From assembly GCA_932521025.1 (NCBI GenBank), contig OW051469.1, positions 5,530,398-5,594,397 of the forward strand: a DNA stretch of 64,000 nt, read 5' to 3'. The position numbers were made by a program, and so were the translations under genes. The notes beneath the pieces are model-generated. The model was not told where the DNA came from, did not search any database, and was given only the letters and a program-made list of their open reading frames with translations. Numbering within the stretch: position 1 is the stretch's first letter; every line of letters begins with the position of its first letter. This document shows, piece after piece, positions 57,092-64,000 of this stretch. This DNA comes from Oscheius onirici (taxonomy: Eukaryota; Nematoda; Chromadorea; Rhabditida; Rhabditidae).

Positions 57092-58735
57092 TCACTGCTT
57101 GTTGTCCCGCGATGGGGCCAACGCCCGTCGTTTTGACATGAACGCGCTCTTCGTCTGATAGACGCGGTTCAGAAGACGCCATTTGGATTCCTCCTAAAAT
57201 TTAGTTCGTTTAGAACAAGCAATTGAGAAACCTTGACGGTTGAATGTCTCGGAGAAGTAGAGTCGAAGGAGCTCATAGAGGATGAAGAGGATGGATATTG
57301 TGCTCTGGTTCGGTAGGAAGTAGAGGGAGGAACCAGACTGTGTCTCGGCGAAAGTTTCATTTTTTGATCGAGATATTCCCGTTGTACTAACTCGCGATCT
57401 TGTTGCTGAAAGGTCACTTTTATGTATAGAAATAATATATTTTACCCGCTCTTGTCGCCAGAAATACTGAATGAAGATCCTCTTCTTGAAGTTGTTGTTC
57501 ACCTCACCTTCTATAAAAGAGTTTTGGACTGATAAGAAGAAAAACTAACGTTCGGTTACTGGATTTATAACCGAGACGATACGATGAAAGCCGTGGCAAG
57601 TCCTCCAACAGCTGAAGAATCGCGAGACCCGGAATACCTAAAGATGAAAATTCTATTCTATTCTGGATAAATATCACCTGACTCAGTGCCACCTTTGTCA
57701 ATCCGCCTCCTTTTTCTTTTGTCCTGTATGCTCCTCGCATTTCTCCTCTACATTGCAACAGCGTGACCTACGTAAATATTTGTTTTTTTTCTAGATAATT
57801 AAAGAACTTGATGGAATGTGGTCAAATTCTCAGAAGAATAGAATCGAGTAGTATTACTCGTCTGCTTCCACCATTGCTGATCTTTCAAGATCTCCTCCTC
57901 ACTGACTTCATCTCCGTCACAGATGAAACAGTAGTTGTCTACTACCAGAGACGGCGGAGTCTAAAAAATATCTTTCTCGACTGTTTCAGCTATTTTCACC
58001 TTGCTAATATACTTGACGGGACAATGAATGATGTTGTTGAGAGTTGAGGCAGGATCCAGAGGCATTTCTCCTACAGAGAAGACTGGAATAGGTTCATCCT
58101 CGTGGCCATAATGTAGAAGAACTTCCTCTTCAGTTGCATCTAGAACAGTATGAGCCATGTCATATTCTTTGTTCAAAACACAAGCACAAGCTACTAATCT
58201 ACAGTAAACCGACCCTCTTCTTCACAGTCCTCTATGAATATTTCCAAGTAAGCTGAAATGAAAGCCGTTGTTTAGCCAAAGCTTATTTCCGGTTTTCTTT
58301 AGGTTATATAGCTTACGTTTTCTGACGGGAACAGCGTTGACCATGACTGGGAAGTCGATCGTAGAGTCCTCGGATTCGTCTCTGAAACAGGCAAAACTAG
58401 GAAGGATATTCTCTTCCCAAGCTTTATTACTTTTTAATAGTTTTGGACATGTTTTTGTTCGTTTTCTATTCCTGTGCTTCCCACTCATTACTACAAAACA
58501 CATCCAGAAGAATTCGCAATTACCTGTCAATGTTGGGAATGCGCTGAAGACGCCCCCTTTGAATAGACTGCAGTCCAGAATCATCAACAATAACGGCGAA
58601 AGTGCAACTGTCATCCTCGACAAACCTTTAATTGAAAATGTTTTTCAAAGCAAAAGAGTAGCCCATTCGAGAAGAAGCTTTTCAATCAGAGGAGGAAAAG
58701 AGGAAGACCCTTCATTAACACTGGAAAGATAAATG
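57092..58735 (-). CDS. Second copy of the potassium-channel C-terminal module (alternative tail or separate gene)
   Basis: A string of minus-strand exons parallels the terminal exons of the neighbouring TWK channel: EEEVLLHYGHEDEPIPVF; DNYCFICDGDEVSEEEILK; DQQWWKQTSNTTRFYSSENL; TTFHQV; FRVSRFFSCWRTCHGFHRIV; NNNFKKRIFIQYFWRQER. The channel's own tail has DNYCFVVDGERVKMGDILG, DDQWWRHTSRPTKYFY, FYSFWKTCTSFHRIV and NPDFKKRLFVQYLWRN in the same order. This copy ends differently (PSSSSSMSSFDSTSPRHS, then WRLLNRVYQTKSAFMSKRRA to DNKQ). Its first visible exon (VNEGSSSFPPLIEK) follows the acceptor tatctttccag, has no usable ATG in frame, and enters in phase 2, like the channel's tail exon. So it may be spliced to upstream channel exons as an alternative 3' end. 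An in-frame join near 58650 lacks a good GT donor. Confidence 0.6.
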
Positions 58736-58964
58736 TATCACGTAGGGAAGAAGCAATATTTTGGACAGAAAAGACAGAAGGAAAAGATCTACGACCGGAA
58801 GGCAGCAACTGGGTTGAAGGAGGAGAATAGAAATTTGAAGAAAACCTGAGAATGCTTTTCCAAATTGACTCGGTCAATTTGGAAAAGATAGAATGTTTTG
58901 ATGCTGACCCGTAGCGACAGATATAAATTAACTGAAAAAGGTAGGGGAAAAGAACACGACAGTG

Positions 58965-61900
58965 TCACATCTTGTTGAACCTCTTGCGAGCATTTGGATC
59001 CGTCACAAAGCGGAGCAGACGCTGTCGTCTTGGGTCGAATTCCTTCTGGACACGGGCCTTTTCCACTGCTTTGGCATTTCGCCAGAGATATTGGACAAAC
59101 AGACGCTTTTTGAAGTCTGGATTCACGTGCCGGTCGTCGTTTGAAACCTGTACTTTGAATAAGAAAAAGAAGAGAGCGGTAAAAAGAACCTTGTCGATCA
59201 TGGTGACTATCCGATGGAAAGAGGTACAAGTTTTCCAAAATGAATAGAATCGAATCACCTGAAAGAGACACATAAGCTTCACGACATTGGCTCTCTTATT
59301 CTTTGTGAAAGTGAGGTTCTTGTGGCCATGAAATGAACGTTCTGATTTTTCTATCAGTATTCGGTTTGTATTCGGTTGGCGCAGTGGTAGAAGGCGCCAG
59401 CGTCAATGTAAAGGTCCCAAGTTCAAACCCGCTTCTGCCCAACCAAGGCATCCATCCTCCCGAGGTCGGTAAATTGTTAGTATAGCATGCTACGAAGGTA
59501 AAGCGTTCTTGGAGTCAGACTTGGCACCTGTCCAGATTATAGAACGTAAGCCTGATTTCTCTGGCCCCTCAGCTTAAACCCGCAAGGAATTGAGCTTGCT
59601 CTGGCGTTGATTACGGGGTTAACTTTATCTTTTATTCGGTTATGAGTAAAGGCTGCCTGTCAGCGACCTCTGGGATACCATCTGGTGCTTTCTAAATTTC
59701 ACGGCTAAACAGGAATGTCAAAAGTTTTAGGAAAGTAAGTGGCTCTCAAGGAACATTCTGTAAAGGGGTTTATAGAGTTACTCCCAAAGTTACGACATGT
59801 CACTCCATAAATTATAAAAAAAGATTAAAATACTAACCTTGTACACATGGCACAGTGGAACCTTATTATTGCTAACAGGAGCTCTGGAACTGGTTCCACT
59901 GACTGATGACCGTGGAGTGGTCGACGCTGACGACGGCATCTGTACCTAAAACCGTCTTCACGTCATTTCCATTGTTTGGCAACCTGTATAGTTCCCGAGA
60001 CCAATTTAGCCGCAATCACTTTTCCCTTGGCTGTAATGCAGTTGACACGATGGAACTGTCGCAAGTCTTCCGAGTAGAAGTACTTTGTTGGACGAGAAGT
60101 GTGTCTCCACCACTGGTCATCACCGAGAATATCGCCCATTTTTACTCGTTCTCCATCGACCACAAAGCAGTAATTGTCCTGAACATTTGTTTTCTGATGT
60201 CCATTTTAGATCAAAACCTCGACCATGATTGGTGGAATGGCTGCGGTCAACATGGCGGCAGGGGCTGACATCAGATTGGCCAAAGCAGCTTCAGTTTGAA
60301 CTGTATCGTGATGGACCGAATGGACTGGCATGTCTTGATGGAAAATGACCTGGAAATGACTGTTATTTTGATATAAAACTTTGAAACTTACAGGTTCCTC
60401 AGCACTGAGTAGAGTCTCTGCTGTCAAGCCAGAGTCCACTAGCTCAAAAGCTCCGAGATCTAGATCAAAGCCACTCGGACCTTCGTCTTCCGAAGAAGAT
60501 TCTGCTACCATTGGACTGAAAAGGTAGTTTGTTGATCCACGATCTGATCAAATAGAAGACAACCACAATCACAAGTGCCATAGAGAAAAGTGTTCAAATT
60601 AGGAGTGTGCAGAAAGACAACCTCGACCACAAAAAAAGACAAAAAGAAAAGAACCACATCACAAAAAAGAAGAGAGAAAAAAGCACCAGAAAATAGGAAA
60701 CTGAAAATAACCTTGGAGGAACGGGTTGCTCGGTCGGCTCTTCCGATTCCTCAATGACCAACGGCATTCGTTTCTCAAGAAATATGAATTCGGTAGCAGG
60801 AGCCAGCGGTCCGGGGGGACGATTGAAGATGGCCGCTTGACCATGTACCGTTGGCTGTTCCAGAATCGTAGAACTGACTACTGGTGTTGTGTCGGCAAAA
60901 CATCGACAAGGCGGATTCGAAGTTTCTGGCAAACTTGGGAACGGAGGTGACGGTACTGGCGACTCGTGTTCCGAGACAGGAGATCCCAATTTGGGAGATG
61001 ATGTTTGAGGTATAGATGGCAAGGGAGACGGCAGTTGAGAAGACGGAGACAGCTCGATGACCGTGGCCGGAGATTGAATTCCAGGGGGCGACGGAATCGG
61101 AGATACTCTCAAACCCCATGCTATTATGATCCCTATTTGAAAACCAAAAGAAACTAAAGAGTGAAAACTAAAAGAAGTGTTACAATTAGTCACTGCACTC
61201 TCGAAAACAAAATTTCCTTTTTTTTCAATTAGAACTCACCTTTCGTAGGGCTTCTCGTACTCTTCCAGCATCCGAATGTACGAATCCCAATCTTCCATAC
61301 AGGCCAACCCAACAGGCTGAAATTGTGATTAGAAGAATATTGAAATTCAATTAAAGGAAAGAGAAAGCAACATGCAAAGCAGCTTACATTCCGAGGGCTA
61401 ACAAGCACAATAGAGGGAGATTCGACATTCGTTTCAGTCGTCGAATCGCTGCTGGAAGGAGCTCGTCTGACAGCGTCGAAAAGAGTCGGAAGATCGTCTT
61501 TGACCAGTTTCATGACAGTCGATCTTGGCGAAATGTTGAGCCAGTTGACGTGTTCCAAAGGGTCGTTCTGTTTGGCCAGTCGTTCTCTCTTTTTCCGCTT
61601 CAACAGCGGCTCTGGAGCCTCTTCTTTGGTAGGAGTTCCCGCGCTGAGATAACTCGTTCGTCTCTCGAAAATGGGAAAGAGGGAACTGCGAAAAGATGAA
61701 CTGAGAGATTGTCGACCTGAAGAGGTGGGAGGCGGAGAGGGACTTTCCTAAAAGCCAGGCTAGAAACACCACAGAAAGCTGGGAAAGAAGAACCTTGAAA
61801 GCAAGTCGAGGGACATGCACAGTCGCGCCAGTCTCATTGACAATCGGAATGCTCAACGGAGGAGGTGAGGTCGGTTTCGGGGCCAGTGGAGCACCACGAG

Positions 61901-64000
61901 GCGACTGAAACCGCACTGTATCCTCGTGAGCATCGATGATATCACAGAGAGCGGCCAGATTGGATAGCATGAAAGGTTCGGGGATGCGGAAGCAGGTAAG
62001 CAGCGGATGCAACAGAGGAGTATGCTCCAAGCCTTCATGCGCCCGGTTCTCTCGGGCTGATTGAGAGCTCACAGAGTTGGAATGGGACGGTGGCCATGGT
62101 GGATCGGGAGGACAGGAGTTGAATCGCCGAGAGTTACGTGCTTCTCTTGCTGAAGAACTCTTTAAAAAAAGACAAAAAACAATCATACCGATAGCTTCGT
62201 AATCGGGACTGGGTAGTGGAAAGTCGAAGGCGAAAGAGGTGACGGATGGATCGGGAGAGCGAAAGTCATCCCAGTAGGCTTGTCTGATATGGACAGAAGG
62301 CTCAGTGGACAGAGAGCAGTGTTCGGAAAGGGACGGGCCCGACTCGTCCCAGGAACCACCGCGACCGCCCAGTCGCAAATGCATTCTGAATGTTTTCAAA
62401 TAAAAACTTCAAAGAAAAGACATACAATGATCTAGCGGATGCTGAAGAATTTGAATAGATACTCGGCAGTCGGAAACTTCGTATTGAAAGAACATTTGGG
62501 GAAGGCACGTTTTCGACAAAAGGATACGCATAGCTCAGTCGGCCGGTCATGACCGAATCATCGATGAGCCATTCTGAAGGACTCGGACTTTTGTTCGGTT
62601 CCGGCTGCCAGGGCGGCTCTTCGACCACCACAGGTTCCGGAATCATGTTCTGCATTTCTTGCATGTACAGCTGGAGGATCTCTTCTCCGTGTCCCATTGC
62701 CAGACGTCGTTCGATCATTCTCTTTCGCTTCAACAGCTGCAGAAGGTCTGTTCCTCGGAACTGAAAGAATGGGGCTCTGATTTGAAAAGATTGAGAAAAA
62801 CAAACCTTTCGACCGAAGTAGTGAATCTTCTGGATGTACTGAATACCGACGAGGTCGATACACATCGTGGTCACAGCCAAGCCGACACCGAGGTAGATCA
62901 ACATGAGGACGATGTAGCTGCAATCAAAAAAATTTTTATCAAAACTTTTTTGAACTATTTCAAGTTTCACTCATATAAAAACAATTAGATGAATACAATT
63001 AGAAAAATAAACAAAAAGTGTAAAGAACTCACTCATGATTTTCTGGCACAATGTCCCCGAATCCGATGGTTGTCAAAGAGATAAATGCTGAAAGCCATTC
63101 TATTCAAAACAAATGTGTTCTCTCACAGTAGTAAAACGCATCCATGTAGCTCCATCCCTCCAGAAATGAGAACAAAACGCCTCCGAACGCGATGTAAAGC
63201 TAGAAATACTCGATTCATTTGAACATATAAAAGTTTACCAGAAGGATGGTAAATACCATGAGTACGGGAACTTCGCTCTTGTCTAGATCTTCTAATGCTG
63301 TCGGTTTATCACTGTCCATCGACTGCATCTCACAATCGTCCAGATTCCCCTTTCCCAATCGAAACCGCCTCCACCTTGCCCTCGACTGCTTTTTCAACTT
63401 TTTCATCCTCTTGTACAGCCAGATGGTGCATTCGGAAAGGAATTTACCCAAGTCTGAAACATTCTTCGATTCTGAAAAAAATAGGTGTTACCTCCGATGG
63501 TGATGATAGTCAATGGAGCGCCTATGAGAGCAAAAAGAACACAAGCTATGCGACCAGTAGCCGTCGCTGGAACGATGTTACCGTAGCCGATAGTCGCCAT
63601 GGTTGTTGCTGCGAAGAAAAGAGCACTGCTTGTCGTCCACATCTTCTCCCCCTTTTCTCGACTTCTACTGTTTCTGAATGAGAAAATGTTTTTGTAACTT
63701 TGGGAGGAAACCTGTGACGTTTTGTTCGTTCGCCGTCTTCTTTCTCTTCTGACTGTTCATAGCGCAAAGCAACTTTGACGTCTGGATATCTGAAACTTGC
63801 GGTATCATGTCTGCGAAAGGCTTAGAATGTTTCGCGCTGAGGTAGAGAGTAAACTAACACTCAAAATCTGTTTGATCCAAGTTTGATTCAAACGGTTACC
63901 AAAGTTCAACGGTTTGGGTACCCTCGGAAATGCCGAAAAACGGCTCCGACTGACCTGACGTATTGTTCTTTGTAAGCCTTGTAAATGTTGTCATTGAAAC
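58965..64000 (-). CDS. Two-pore potassium channel (TWK type) with very long C-terminal tail, 5' end off the window
   Basis: K2P leak potassium channel of the plasma membrane; the exons for the start and first helix lie beyond the right edge. Visible from right: NDNIYKAYKEQYVRYPDV, first pore FFAATTMATIGYGNIVPAT, helix GRIACVLFALIGAPLTIITI, GDLGKFLSECTIWLYKRM, helix VLMVFTILLVYIAFGGVL, second pore FYYCFISLTTIGFGDIVPEN, last helix IYLGVGLAVTTMCIDLVG. The cytosolic tail is more than 800 residues: Ser/Pro-rich (SPPPLSIPIVNETGATVH, SPIPSPPGIQSPATVIELSP), an acidic link (ESSSEDEGPSGFDLDLGAFE), then a compact module (DNYCFVVDGERVKMGDILG, DDQWWRHTSRPTKYFY, FYSFWKTCTSFHRIVTMIDK) and a basic end (RQRLLRFVTDPNARKRFNKM). 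One acceptor (exon start 61107) is ggtttgag. Intron 59259-59837 holds a SINE-like insert. Which twk gene it matches is not decided. Confidence 0.87.
59367..59641 (+). mobile_element. tRNA-derived SINE-like element
   Basis: Lies in a 579-nt intron of the channel gene, in the opposite orientation. A 71-nt tRNA-like head (59374-59444) begins ggttggcgcagtggtagaag, a good pol III A box (TGGCGCAGTGG), has a B box-like gttcaaaccc at 59421-59430, and ends gcccaacc, which pairs with the 5' ggttgg. The anticodon and T stems do not pair, so it is not a working tRNA. The body runs to about 59632. TATTCGGTT occurs at 59358-59366 and 59369-59377 on the left and 59633-59641 on the right, a plausible 9-bp target-site duplication. 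Confidence 0.6.

Noticed and set aside
59374..59444. Functional tRNA gene
   Set aside because: A and B boxes and a 6-bp acceptor stem are present, but the anticodon and T stems do not pair and a non-tRNA body follows, so a SINE is a better reading.
1..64000. CRISPR arrays, insertion sequences or other bacterial features
   Set aside because: No regularly spaced repeats or prokaryotic gene layout; the spliced gene structure is plainly eukaryotic.

Overview
The window looks like gene-dense nuclear DNA of a nematode. The genes are cut into many short exons by introns mostly of 35-60 nt. A nuclear receptor carries the GMDPKAVRPDRD hinge typical of nematode HNF4-like 'supplementary' receptors. Other genes match well-known worm families: LECT-2, TWK potassium channel, bestrophins, DMD-4-type DM-domain factor, CHE-11/IFT140. 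Many start codons sit 0-20 nt after a splice-acceptor-like sequence, as expected if messages are trans-spliced to a leader. I cannot name the species. All exon joins were made by eye from GT/AG (sometimes GC/AG) sites and reading-frame continuity; none is backed by RNA evidence.

Layout. 0-5 kb: an unidentified gene running off the left edge (-), a broken coding remnant (+), and lect-2 (-). 6-10 kb: HNF4-type nuclear receptor (+). 11-14 kb: a cysteine-rich, probably membrane-anchored protein with two apparent frame breaks and a GTTCG-rich repeat between exons. 14-17 kb: two tandem double-domain C-type lectins (-). 17-20 kb: mostly empty, then a small secreted Ly-6-like protein (-). 20-23 kb: RGK-like small GTPase (+). 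24-29 kb: IFT140 (+). 30-32 kb: DM-domain factor (+). 32-37 kb: glucuronyltransferase, eIF3M and YJU2B/CCDC130 in tandem on the minus strand, closely spaced like an operon. 37.4-37.7 kb: a large inverted repeat. 37.9-41 kb: SNAPC3 then GTF3C5 (+), two RNA polymerase III factors 113 nt apart, also operon-like. 41-46 kb: methionine synthase (-). 46.8-48.5 kb: bestrophin (-). 48.8-51.1 kb: a possible 55-residue gene (+), an Eco1/ESCO cohesin acetyltransferase (-) and a small single-pass membrane protein (-). 52-54 kb: second bestrophin (+). 54-57 kb: SLC22-type transporter (+). 57-64 kb: a two-pore potassium channel with a very long cytosolic tail (-, running off the right edge), followed on the same strand by a second diverged copy of its terminal tail module.

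Most striking points: the duplicated C-terminal module of the potassium channel, whose first exon enters in the same splice phase as the channel's own tail exon and so could be an alternative 3' end; a tRNA-derived SINE-like insertion in that channel; the two operon-like clusters; three GC-AG introns; one lectin paralogue carrying an extra intron; and the microsatellite frame breaks in the cysteine-rich gene.
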